DNA of 64,000 nt, from contig CP137323.1 in NCBI GenBank assembly GCA_033182465.1, positions 1,426,001 to 1,490,000 of the forward strand, given 5' to 3'. This stretch comes from Sanghuangporus weigelae (taxonomy: Eukaryota; Basidiomycota; Agaricomycetes; Hymenochaetales; Hymenochaetaceae). This document shows, piece after piece, positions 11,313 through 22,903 of this stretch (positions are counted from its first letter, which is position 1; each line of letters opens with the position of its first letter). The notes under the pieces are model-generated. The model had not been told where the DNA came from. It worked only from the letters and a program-made list of their open reading frames with translations, and did no database searches. A program made the translations under genes and the position numbers.

Positions 11313-12117
11313 CTACTCGCTTTCTGCAATAAGCGCTACGATCATTCTGAATAAAATTACGATTAGGATGACGCAAAACATATGTTAGAAACACGTAAAC
11401 GCACCGATAGAGGTAGTAGAAGAAACTGAGAAGGTAGAATCCGAGCTTGATGAACGCCTCTTTCTTGTGCCCTGATAGTGTGCGGAAGATCTCCGTTGCG
11501 TCGTACATATGTGTTTTATTCACAATTCTAAGGAAAGCCGTCATCAGCAAAGAGAATCTCAAGAAAAATGATCGGCTGATACGCACTTGTTGGCGTTGAA
11601 AGCGACAAGTGGTACATTGAGGAGGAACGCAGTCCATTGACCAGAGAGGAGGAATAACAGCGTCAAGAATGCATGTGCGCCATTTTCAGGTAAGACAAAC
11701 TGTAGCAGACGAGCAGACCAGTTGAATCAGATCGCCACGTATGCTTAACGGCGAGGTAGCGAGTGTACGCACCTGGTTGAGCTTGTTGCATAGATCAATG
11801 GGGTTGATGTAATCGCATTCGAGGTCGGAGAACATTATAATCTGCATAATAAACGAGAGGAGAATATTTGTTAGCTTATCTTTGAAAAAGAACGGAAAGA
11901 AGTCTCGGATGGGACGCACGAAGAAGACCATCGTGAAAAGCAATCCGGCCGCAAATAGGACCGAAAATAAAAACAGCCAGCCTGCGGATTTTCAAGTATA
12001 GAAGAAACCGCCCATGGCATCCATCATGAACGACGAAGAAAAGCAAATGAACCAACGATGTCAGCAAGACGCTCTAACACTCCTAATTGGAATCAAGGAC
12101 TGACCTTCTCCCAACAT
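11313..12117 (-). CDS. Cornichon / Erv14-type ER export cargo receptor, six exons
   Basis: Small membrane cargo adaptor that loads transmembrane proteins into COPII vesicles at the ER. The gene is invisible as one frame. Minus-strand exons 12117-12105, 11981-11920, 11841-11773, 11699-11587, 11527-11405 and a last exon ending at 11313 join in perfect phase to about 137 residues. It starts MLGEGWLFLFSVLFAAGLLF (first membrane segment). Next comes the family signature MFSDLECDYINPIDLCNKLN, then FVLPENGAHAFLTLLFLLSG, the THMYDATEIFRTL loop and the last membrane segment FYLLSFFYYLYR, ending VALIAESE. Length and order match fungal Erv14/cornichon proteins (about 135-140 residues, three membrane segments). 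It diverges from the NLR gene to its right. Confidence 0.95.
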
Positions 12118-13100
12118 CTTGAATTTATCTTCACTATCGTTGCTGTCAGTAGTAAGCCGTTATCGTCACTGTTCGTGGTGACTGGTCAGCACCAAGGGAA
12201 GGAAGAGGACTGCGGAAGAATTACGATGAACGACGAGCGACGAACAAACAACGCGTCTCTGACGCGCACAAGTGACAAAATATTACGTCGACACTATGAC
12301 AGTGACATGTCACAGATAACATCTCACTCTGTTTATCTGCGGAAGACTCTCGCGGAGCGATCTAGCCAGTACATACTGATTTCAGGATCTGTTGCTCAGG
12401 TTGAAGAAGGAGGGCGATGCTGCATTGGAAGAGACCAACATGTTGCGTTTTGTTAGTATGGTGGGCTCTAAGAAAATTCTTCTAGGATCCGAGTCTTTCA
12501 TTATCCACGAGAATTGCGAACATCGGCGGTGCTCTTTCATTACTTTCTCCAACAATTTGCTTGTTGGAGGATGGCGACGGTAGCAGCGGGCAGAAAACAA
12601 AGATAGATCACCAGTATCGATACTTCAGTTGACCTATCTGGGGTGGGCGATGTTCATTGTTCATCAGGACTATTCTAACACTTCACAGCCCGTTTGCTGT
12701 GCTTAAGCTTCTCTCTTCAACACTAGTACTGATCTAGAGAGGCACGGCATTGTTTGAACTGACCCATGTGGTGCAGGCAATGTTGTATAAATCATGCTCT
12801 ACAAATGTGCGATGACAGCTGCTGGAAATCAGAAGGGATTGCTCGACCCGGAGCTTCGATTTCTTTATGAAGAGCAGATTCATAGAGCAATGCACTCCGT
12901 GCCTTTCTTTCCTTGGAAATCAGCTGTTCACTATGGTAAGTTCTCCAACAATTCTTGACTGCCTTCATTAGGCTGTGCTTGTCCTTATTATACTCCAGCG
13001 TCTATCATGATATCACGCCTCCCGCCTGCACGGCCCTATTCTGCGTATATAATGAGGCGATAGGTTGAGGGCTCGAAGCATTCTTCCCTTCTCACCCTCA
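12118..13100. other. Divergent intergenic region between cornichon and NLR genes
   Basis: About 1 kb between the two start codons, expected to hold both promoters. A frame from 12794 (about 55 codons) ends at a GTAAG-like donor but has no recognisable domain, so no gene is called. Nothing else stands out apart from the TATA-like site listed separately. Confidence 0.45.
13046..13053 (+). promoter_or_regulatory. TATA-like box before the NLR gene
   Basis: The sequence TATATAAT lies 48-55 bp before the predicted NLR start codon, in a CT-rich leader. The spacing fits a TATA box with a short 5'UTR. The call rests on motif and position only. Confidence 0.45.
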
Positions 13101-16100
13101 TGGCCTCCCACTATTGTCTGCAAGGTATGTCCCTTCCTTTGTGGCAATTGACGTAGCTCAGCTTGAGTTCAGTGATACGTGCTGAGGGTGTCCGTTGGAA
13201 GTCATCTTTGCACAGAAAGGAGCCGAATCTTTACGTAGAAGTGAAACTTGGCTCTTCTATACAGAAGACACGGACGATCAAGGAATGTGCGTCTCCTATG
13301 TGAAACGAAGTGCTTGTATTGTGAGTATAAGATGTTCTTCATAACACATTCGCGACTGATGTGGGATGCTCAGCGCGTTATCGGATGAGTCTGCGATATT
13401 TGAGGTCCAAGTAAAGAACAAGTCGACATTCTTGCCCGATGCTTGTGTCGGTGCTGTCGGCATCAAAACTGTCGATTTACTCGCCAAAAGCACCGCCGGT
13501 GAAGGTACCGTTGCTCTACAGCTGCCGCACTAACTGTTTCTTACCTTGATTGGATCCTTAGCTGCCTTCGTCCTTTCCCCATCCGATCATGACGAGGCGG
13601 CGACGTCCTCGTCTCTGATTGTCTTGCACCTCGAGGTTAATGATGCAATCGCAGCTGCGCAGAATAGCATCAAGGGGGCATCGGAGGACGTACGGCGCAG
13701 CAAAATTCAGCGCTTGGACGGAATTTCTGACGTCACGCAAGTCGTGAGTGGACAGAGTGATCTGTACAAAGCCATCGGGGACCTGCTATCAAGATTGAGC
13801 ATGTTCAAAGACGTCGTCGATGCTGTGTCCGAGGTGAGAAATAGCTGCCATTTCATACAGACTCGTTGCTGATTTATCAAGATCCATCCGTTTCTTACCA
13901 TAGCTTGGAAGTTGGCCTCAGCTCTACATACAGTAGGATTCCTATTCGACGGCAGTCTCTAAATACTAACCACGTGACCCTATCAGGGAGTTGAAAACGT
14001 TCTTCAGACTGACCAAAAAATCATTAACCTCGTTCAAATGATGATCGACGCCTTTGCCTTCGTCAGTGACGTGCAGATGCTCCAAGAAAAGGCGGCCAGC
14101 CTCCACGAATCGATCAACGGCCTTCTCAAGCAAACCATTGAGTGCTGCCTTTTCGTGCGTCAATATGTGCATCGTAGCTTTTTCAGTGAGTATACCCACC
14201 GATTTCTGCTTTCCGCATGATTGACTTTCTTCAGGACGAATGCTTGACTCTGACAGTAGCCAAAAAATAGACGAATTCGAACGAGCTCTAGCGAGCTTCA
14301 AGCAGCAGATCGACTCTGGATTGGTTCTCCATACGGCTTTCGTTTCGATGCGTACATCGCAGAGACTTGATGACATCTGTGAGTTAAGAGCTCGCCCCCA
14401 TGGTTGCTTTTGACTGACTTGAGTTACATAGCATTGCTCCAGCGATTGGGCCCGACTCCGATGGATGGGTATCATCGTCCTGAATGTCTTCCTGGTACTC
14501 GGACGGAAATACGAACGCAGATAATTGACTGGATGTTTTCGGAGACGAAGCAGAATGTCTTCTGGTTATGCGGTGTAGCCGGCTCTGGGAAGAGCACCGT
14601 CAGTACGACAATCGCAAACCACTTTCGGGAGATGTCGAGACTCGGAGCTTTCTTGTTCTTCGAGAGAGGCAAAAGCGAGCCATCGTCTGTTATCAGGACG
14701 ATAGCCTATAAACTAGCCCTGTTCGATTCCTCGATCGGAACGGGCATCCTCTCCCAGCTCGAGAACGACAAGGACATAGCGACTGCGTCGCCACTGCACC
14801 AGTTTCGCAAGCTATTATTACAGCCACTCCTGGACCTTGAGAGCCTGCCACTGGAGCCTGTTATGATCGTTATCGATGCTCTTGACGAGTGCGGGACAGC
14901 CGAGAGTCGACGTAGTTTGATGGAGCTTTTCCGGAAGGAGTTCCCGAAATTACCCAATGCCTTTCGATTTCTCATTACGAGTAGACAGGAGGCGGACATT
15001 GACAAGGCCTTTTCTTCGCGATCGGACACGGTACATGCGGTGGGTTTGGATTACACATCAACAACCAGTAGAAACGATGTATCTTTGTACCTTCGTATGG
15101 AGATGCGCAAGGCTGTCGAAGAACAAGTAGAGATACCGGAAGATTGGCGTTGGGACGAGAACATGGAGTTGCTTGGCACGACTGCAGGTGGCTTGTTTAT
15201 CTGGGCCTCTACAGCCGTAATGATGGTGAAGGATAGTGACAACCCCTTCTATCGACTCGATCGGCTCGTTTCAGACTCGCGATCATTATCGTGGTTCGGT
15301 CTGGATGAGCTGTACACGACGGTGCTTGAAAGCTCAGGCATCACTTGGTCCGATGCAAGGTCTAGAGATCGTTTCAGGAAGGTTTTCGCACTGATTCTAC
15401 TGAGCAAGGTCGCGTTGTCGAGCAAAGCAATAGATGGCATCTTAGGCTTCCCATCACTAGAGCCTTCACTTCTAGTTTTATCCAGGCTTCGCAGTCTCAT
15501 CACATATTCGCCTGGAGGGCCTGTTAGCCTGCTTCATGCATCCTTTTCAGACTATCTCACGTCATGCGAATGCAGCAAGCCTTGGTTCATTGATATTGAC
15601 GAGGCGAAGCATCGTATCGTTGATCAATGCTTTATGGTCATGGAGGGCCTGCTACGCTTCAACATATGTGATCTGGAAACCTCCTTCGTGCGCAATAACG
15701 ATATTCCGGGACTTGAGGAACGAGTGAAAGCTCGTATACCGCCGCACCTGGAGTATGTTTGCCTTCATTGGATCCAGCATCTTCTCGATGTTCCATATTC
15801 TTCCGATCTCCATGATAGACTCGTCGAATTTGCGCACCGTCGTCTTTTATTCTGGTTCGAGGCGCTCAGTTTAATTAAAGCGTTTGGTCGTGTTGCTGGC
15901 TGTGCACTTTCGGATGCTGCCTCATGGTTCAACGTAAGCTATCATCAGTGCTATTCGTGTGTATCGGTCGCTGACTTCACCCAGCCGCATGATGCAGACG
16001 TTGCATCCTTTCTTCAGGATGCGAGCAAGCTCGCGAGCGTATCTACCTCACCTATCACGGAAAGCACACCACATATCTATGTCTCTGTGATTCCTCTCCT

Positions 16101-18273
16101 GGATGCGTACTCGCAAGTTGCAACTCACTACTCGAAATGCATGGCTTCTGCGGTACGGATAGAGAGAAGAGGTGTCAAAAGACCCCAACTGTGTTTAAAG
16201 GTTTTGCACGGGCACAGTGATATGGTGAATTCTGTCGCCTTCTCTCCGAATGGAAGCCATGTCGCCTCAGCATCTGATGACGACACTATCAGAGTATGGG
16301 ATATCGAAAGCGGGCTTGAGGTTTTAGAGCCACTGAGTGGGCACAGCGGGAGCGTTATGTCTGTATGTTTTTCACCTGACGGAAGTCGTATTCTTTCGGG
16401 CTCCCATGATTGTACGCTCCGAGTCTGGGATGCCAGTAATGGGCGGCCGGTTTTTGGTCCGCTGGAGGGGCATTCCAAGGCTATTGTCTCAGTTTCCTGG
16501 TCACCTGACGGAACGAGGCTCGCTTCGGGTTCCTGGGACTATACGATCATAATACGGGACGTCACAGACGGAGCTATACATCGAGTACTAACCGGACGCA
16601 CAGGCAGCATTAATTATGTTGCCTTTTCTCCTGACAGTACACTACTCGCCTCGGGTTCCTTGGACAAAACGATTAGAATATGGGATACGAAGAGCGGAAA
16701 TCTCGCATTCGAGCCTTTCAGGGGTCACTCCGAGAGCGTCGCATCCGTTGCATTCTCTCCTAACGGCAAGCATCTCGTATCCGGCTCATGGGACCATACA
16801 ATCAAAATCTGGGAGGTGAAAAGCGGAAGGGTCATTTCTACTTTGGAAGGGCACATGGGTTCTGTGAGGTCAGTGGCGTATTCTCCTTGTGGGACCCGGA
16901 TCGTCTCTGGTTATGTGGACAACTCGGTGATTTTCTGGGACGCTGAAAGTGAAAGTGTCGTTGGCCCTTTAAAAAGTCACTCAAGTACCATCATGTCAGT
17001 CACATTTTCACCGTGTGGAAAGTACATCGCTTCGGGCTCATGGGACACCACCGTCAGAATCTGGGACGCTGCCACTGTGACCGTCGACTCGACACCATCG
17101 CCAAGGCATAGGGGACACATCGGGTCCGTTGCATTTTCACCAAATGGAAATCGCATCGCATCCGCTTCTGATGACTGCTCCATCATAATTTGGGATGCCC
17201 AAACGGGAGACGTCGCGGTCGGGCCTCTTCTGGGCCATACCAACTCTGTTGATTGTGTGGTATTCTCGTCAGATGGTTCACGACTCTTCTCCGGTTCACC
17301 GGACAAGTCAATCAGAATTTGGGATGTCGAGACAGGAGAGTCAGTCTCGATTCCTCTGAAAGAATGCATGGGTGCTGTCACTTGCATCGCCATATCGCCG
17401 GACGGTGCCACCGTCGCCTGTGGTTTTCGAGATGGTACGGTCGAAGTGTGGGGTACGGCGGACGGTGAACCTATCGCTGGGCCACTTCATGGACATTCAG
17501 AAATTGTTACGATGGTCGTTTTCTCGTCCAACGGCAAGCGACTTGCATCAGCTTCAGACATCGAGACAATAATACTCTGGGACACGGAAACTTGGATGGC
17601 GTTGTCCAATGCCGATGTGTTGTCCGATCCTAAGCTCGACCTCTGCGGTTTCGTTTTTTCCGTCAGCTTGTCGCCAGACGGTTTGCAATTTGCCTCTGGC
17701 TTGGGCAAGGGCACCATCGTGATCTGGGAGACGGAGAATGTCCGAGAAGTTGCTGGCCCATTTCAAGGATACAAAGACTCTGTTATTTCCATCCTGTTTT
17801 CGCGTGACGGAGCATATGTCATCTCAGGCTCTACGGACCATACGATACGAGTCTGGAACGTGCAAAGCGGACTCACTGTCTGTGACTTAGACGGCCACAT
17901 GGGATCCGTATGTTCTCTTGCTTTGTCCCCTGATGGTCAGCGACTCGTCTCAGGTTCTATAGACAGAACGATCAGGATGTGGGACTTGTCGGACGTTCTA
18001 CCTCCCTTAAGGGAAGAAGCTAGCGACTTCGAGCTCATATCCTCGTCTTCGTCTCGTAGCAGTGACTTTGATGATTGGGTTCTAAATGATGATGGATGGA
18101 TACTGGGAGGACCAGACCAGGGACATCTGCTGTTGTGGATTCCTCCGGACCTTCGCGCGACGCTTTGGCGGCCTCGAAACACGGCCGTCTTTAGTTGTGA
18201 TTTTTCCACTAGGCTTGATTTCACGGACGCAGCTCTCGGAAAACGATGGACGGAATGCTTTACTCCTCAGTAA
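13101..18273 (+). CDS. NLR-type STAND protein: C2-like, helical, NACHT, 14 WD40 repeats; carries an in-frame TGA
   Basis: Candidate fungal NLR, the class used in heterokaryon incompatibility and non-self sensing. Exons 13101-13125, 13173-13320, 13374-13504, 13562-13833, 13882-13932, 13987-14185, 14235-14378 and 14432-18273 join in phase (4812 nt, about 1603 codons). The N-terminus looks like the C2 domain of Agaricomycete NLRs (YCLQVIRAEGVRWKSSL, NLYVEVKLG, KTRTIKE). A helical linker follows, then NACHT with Walker A GVAGSGKST, Walker B VMIVIDALDECG and sensor-like FLITSRQEAD. Then come 14 WD40 units (from about 16201 to 17990), enough for two seven-bladed propellers. The C-terminus (DGWILGG ... 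LWIPPDLRATLWRPRNTAVF) is typical of such genes. Exon 2 has TGA at 13301-13303 where the C2 motif expects Trp, so this allele may be null or start downstream. Confidence 0.85.
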
Positions 18274-19173
18274 TGTGCAGACTAACGTCTAGACTAACTA
18301 CAGTATATAGACAGCATCGACTTCTATTCACGTTCTCCGATCGGTACCTGCTTTCTTGCATTAAGATATTCCGGAATTTTATGATTAGATCATCAGTTGT
18401 GTGAACAGACTTGAGTCTAGCGGATTCAAATGCTTGTTGGACACGGTGGTGAAATAGTGCAGCATCAAGGAGAGCTAGTGCTTGGCATCCCTATCCCACT
18501 TTTCATTTTTTCTAACCTCAGCGGAACCTTACACCACAAAGAGTCCAAGAGCAGGAATACCAGGCCTCATAAACGGAGGTGACGCCAGCTACGTTCTTAG
18601 GTTTTTCCTTGACCATCCGCCAAGTCTTACAGACGGTAGCAATAAGGACATTTGAATTCAGCTAAAGTAGTAAGGCGTCTAGGACGTTCACGCATCCGTA
18701 TCGAGCTGTCCTGAATTCTATGCAATAAATAAGTCCGAATCAGTGGCAGAATCCACTTGGCATTTCCGTAGACGATTGCAAAACTATCGGAGAGATATCC
18801 ATCATGCTCAAAGTTAACTTTTATTGATAACCGAAGGCTAATGATTACTTTCACATCAATTCTACTGGTAGCAAATCTGACAGGATTTTTGCCAATGAAG
18901 ACAGGAACAGGTGAGTCGCGCGTAGACAGTCGTGCTGGCTTCTCGTCGATAATTTTTATTCCTATGGATTAGGGATATAGAGTACCTGCCAGTTTACCTT
19001 CAATGTATTACACCAAAGCCATAAAGCCTGGAAAGCTGAAATTTTTGATAGGGAGAGCATTAGACGTCCTTTCAGAGGGCTGCCGGCCGGTGCCAACCGT
19101 CAAGATATGATGGCCTTGTAGAGTTCAGTTGCACATGGGATCAACGAGCTGGAGGAGCTCCCGGGTTTGCATC
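18274..19173. other. Intergenic region between the NLR and the array
   Basis: 900 bp with no coding signal, repeat or RNA gene that I can support. It marks the left edge of the tandem array. Confidence 0.5.
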
Positions 19174-20105
19174 TCAGGGAATTGGAATATTTTCGTGCGC
19201 GTCGCACAAGCGACGGACAAACTGGTCCCTCGTTCCGCGAGCGAAGCACGTTCCACAGGAACATCTATGCGCATTAACGCGAAGGTGAACTTCTGTCATG
19301 TGTCTGGGCAGATTCATGTTTGACCCCGCGGTTGCCTTCCACGTGCAGCCTTTGCCCGTCCTGCTGCACGGGCATTTGAGAGTGCTATGGGGGTGCTCTT
19401 TTGTCTGCGCATCGATCAGATCGTGGACATGCGAACGAATGCCCCCAGCATCGAAAGTTGCACGGCTCTTTCCACCCTTCAGTGGGTCTTGTGACCCATC
19501 TCTCATAACCGTCATGCACCGGTGTAATACTGAACCAATAGGTTAAAACGCATATCGTTCCAACAGATCCAAGAATTCGTTTAAGCTTATGAAGGAATGT
19601 TCGTGAGCTCCGATTTCATGATTAAAGAATCATATGCGCACCTTAGATGGGTAATGGTCTCCATCGACTGCACAAAACGGCCGCCGTTTGGACTTGTGTT
19701 ACTTTTTGGGGTCTCTTTCGTGGCATCTTTTTTTGTCGATGCATTTCTGAGGCGTGTAGCATTATGCAGTGAGACTTAAAGGGTCTCCCTCAGTGGCTCG
19801 AAAAGCTTTAACACTGAATCCAGTCTAGCGGAGACTCTCCAGCCGCTCCAAGGATCCCTAGATCTCGTCAGAGCTGTCGTCGGGTTCCCAAACAGTTCAT
19901 CTTCAGGCATTTTCAGGAAGTCCAGACCCGTGAACATGTCCGAGAACGAGCTTTCAAGCGCGTCAGCAAGCGTAAAAGGATACTATCTAAACAGGGAATA
20001 TGCTTACTTTGCTGCGCATTCAAGGTTCTCTTTGTGTTCGGGCGCGTTGGTGGTTTGAGTCGATGTGGATGAGAGAGTATGTGAGTGGCTGCCAGACTGA
20101 GACAT
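19174..20105 (-). pseudogene. Array copy A: degenerate zinc-finger-like gene
   Basis: The start exon is preserved (ATG at 20105, MSQSGSHSHTLSSTST, then a GTAAGC donor). The second exon contains a frameshift and stops after LDFLKMPEDELFGN. The QYAFY motif and the basic linker are missing. The finger region survives as one 113-codon frame (GKSRATFDAGGIRSHVHDL, CPCSRTGKGCTWKATAG, CSCGTCFARGTRDQFV) but ends at HENIPIP without the acidic and KRARRF tail. It is the left-most and most decayed copy. Confidence 0.8.
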
Positions 20106-21269
20106 AGTGGCTTTCATTCAAGGAGGTCGGGTATTCAAAGGAGCCAGGTACTCAAAACAAGTCAAAGCGCGGGAAGGGGCGTTTTTGGGGGACAGCACTG
20201 GGAGAGGAGGAGATACAAAGAGACGAGGAGAAGCGTGTCGCGCTTTATTCACTGCTTATGTCATATGAGCTTTGGCAAGAACGCGTCTCTCCTGCTTGCA
20301 CATGTCCCGCAACAGCAGCCCAATATATTCTTTGACGGTGAACTCGCCGCAGATTGAATAGGCGGATTGAAACCACAAATGTCGGCGCATGGTATGTTTC
20401 AACGAAAGGAACCTGTAAAGAAGAAAGAATAATTTGCCAATAATTCTCCTTATGTTGTTTGCACATCACCAGGCCGCGGCACATGGCTGTATCATCTGCT
20501 AGGCCTATCTCAATGAATTATTTGTTGGGCGAGCGCAGAATGATGCTACCCGTGATATTAGCGGCTCTGACGAGGCTCGTACATTTGCTCCAGTTTATCA
20601 TTTATTAGTGGCGTTTTCTTTGAGAGGGCATAACATAACATGCCAGGTACTGCATCGCGGGCCCAAATCATGAAGCCGACTTCATACGCATATATCATTC
20701 ATATCGACACGAGCTCATGTCTGTTTTTTGAACATCGTGCGTACACTGACCTTGTACAGAAATGTATTCGTGTAGGTTTTTCGGAGATCAAGTTCTGTTG
20801 TCGCGAACTCGTCCAAGTTCATTTATATCATCTACAAACCTCTAAATCCGTCGGCTATGATTTGTTGAGTTTCCGGAGAATTAAATTTATGACTAAAAGC
20901 CTATATATGTCCAGGTCTAACTCTATAATAGTACAATGAGCTACAGAACAGACGAGTACAGTACAAGCCACGAGTGACAGAGCACATTGCGAATGGAAAC
21001 AGTCCAACAAGATAACGACAGCAAAAACAGACAGATAAATGTGTGAAAGTTCGAATAATAAAAATCGGAAGGCGGGAATGTCGGAGCAAGAACACGAGCA
21101 AGAATGCAAGTAGAACGGAAAAGAAATGGCGTAGAATGCGTAGACAGTGACAAAAAATGAATATATACGAAAAGGACAACGCAAAATTTAAATTGATTGG
21201 CGAGATGATCGATCAAACACACACGTGAGGAGATGTGTCTTACGCAAGACAATGTAAGACCGAGCCTTT
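20106..21269. repeat. Array spacer A/B
   Basis: Holds the upstream region of copy A (a degenerate GCGTGTCGCG-type inverted repeat at about 20225-20300) and the conserved downstream block of copy B. The stretch at 20640-20860 recurs at about 23710-23900. Short frames here are not conserved between units as protein and are not called. Confidence 0.6.
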
Positions 21270-22903
21270 TTAAAATCGACGCGCACGCTTGATACCTCTA
21301 CTTGAGCCTTCGCCTCTATCGTCCTCTTCTTCCTCTGCAAGTCGACCTGTATTCCTTAACCATTCCGCTTCTTCTTCGACGAGCTTTGGGTCGTCTATGT
21401 CCACAAATCCTGGCACGGTCGGATCCGTCCTTCTCTTCAGTGCCAGGTTTCTCCTGTGTCCGTCGCGTAAGTGCCGGACGAACTGATCTCTCGATCCTCG
21501 GGCGAAGTGGGTACCACAGGGACACTTGTACGCATTCGACTTGAGGTGGACATCGGCTATATGTCTAGGCAGGCCTGTGTTCGACCCAGTTGCCTTCCAC
21601 GAGCACTCTTCCCCCACAGTGCGGAATGGACACTCGAGAGTGCCGTGAGGGTGTTTTCCCTTATATGCATTGATATGGTCAATGACATGGGACCGAATGA
21701 ACGTCGCGTCGAAGTCTGCGCGGCACTTTCCTCCTGGCAGCGCGTCTTTCGCGGGAAAAGGGCATTCCCATCTCTCAGTGCCGCTGCGTACGGACGTTAT
21801 GCCGAATCGATAAGTTATGAACTCTGTCGATAGCGAGTTCTTAACTGCGACCTTCTTTACCCCTTTTGCATTCGCATTATTCCCGCTCCTGGAAGAATTC
21901 TTAAGGTTGCCATTGCCATTCAATTTTCTTGTGTTCTGTACGTGATCGCCCCGTTTTCTCTTCTGACTCGAACGTGGACCACTTGGTCCAGAGGTGGTGG
22001 TCTGCTCTTTTTGGTTCGGCTGGACTGTACAGTGCTTCTTCTGCATTGTCCGGAAGATTCCGTCCTTTGGTGTAGCGAGCTGTCCCTCTGACGGAGGGCT
22101 CGTAGTCTCGCCCGTAGTCAAAACTCTGGACAGATATCAGTGACAAATGATAGAGATGAAGGACGTCAAGCACATACGGCATTTCTTCGCACTTAACCAG
22201 ATCGTCCTCATCATCTTGGGGAACTGGCACTTGCTCGCCGATGAAGTGATCAAAGTCAAAACGGAGATCACTTGCGTAATACGCGTATTGGTGCAAGATA
22301 TCCATGTAATCTTGGAAGCTTATGAAAGAATATTCATGAGTTCCGATTTCATGATCATAGGAGCACGAACGCACCTTAATTGGGAAATAGTTTCCACTGA
22401 TTGCGCTAGGCGTTGCTTTAAAACAACTGTTTGCGGCGCCTCTTTGGCAGATTCCGACAACTTCAAGGTGCTGTCGTTGTTCGTATCGACTCGCAATGGA
22501 ACTCCAGTCTCTGTTGATAGCTCGGAAAGTTTCAACAATGAATCTGGTCTGAGCATGGAAAAGAGTGGTTAACGAAACGAAAGTCGGACAAGTGAATATC
22601 ATACCCATATTCCACTGGCCAGAGAAGGCTCTCCAATCTCTCCAGGGATCCCTGGATTTCATCAGGCGTATCGTCAGAGTTGCCAAACAATTCATCATCG
22701 CGCATGCCCAGAAAGTCCAATTCTGCGGGCATCTGTGCCGAGGACGCGCTTTAAATCGCGTCAGTACGCGTAGGAGGATGAGACGTATACAACGGACAGA
22801 CTTACTTTGGCGTGGCTTGAAACTTTCCTTTATGATCGGGCGCGGAGGCGGTTATGGAGAATGTGGAGGAGGGAGATTGTGCGATGCTGCCGGGGTGGGA
22901 CAT
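21270..22903 (-). CDS. Array copy B: three-finger C2H2-like protein (intact, 470 aa)
   Basis: Best-resolved member. Exons 22903-22806, 22748-22605, 22548-22375, 22318-22178 and 22125-21270 join in phase with introns of 52-57 bp (GT-AG). Residues 1-40 are Ser/Thr-rich (MSHPGSIAQSPSSTFS). An acidic ELDFLGMRDDELFGN and SLERLESLLWP segment follows, then FQDYMDILHQYAYYASD near 140-156 and a basic linker with KRKR near 241. The C-terminal module has three atypical fingers: Cys307/Cys320/His332/His336, Cys351/Cys360/His374/His379 and Cys387/Cys389/His404/His409 (C-x12-C, C-x8-C, C-x1-C spacings). The end is acidic (EEEEDDRGEG) then KRARRF. This suggests a nuclear, possibly DNA-binding protein, but no known family is claimed. 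Confidence 0.82.

Noticed and set aside
12794-12960. Frame of about 55 codons starting MLYKCAMTAAGNQ before the NLR
   Set aside because: No domain and no phase-consistent junction into the NLR N-terminus; the MASHYCLQ start at 13101 with a nearby TATA-like box fits better.
13126-13373. Alternative exon 2 end at the GTGCGT donor near 13287, which would skip the in-frame TGA
   Set aside because: It leaves phase 1, while exon 3 (ALSDESAIF) needs phase 2, and it deletes the conserved NEV strand of the C2-like domain; the GTGAGT donor at 13321 fits both.
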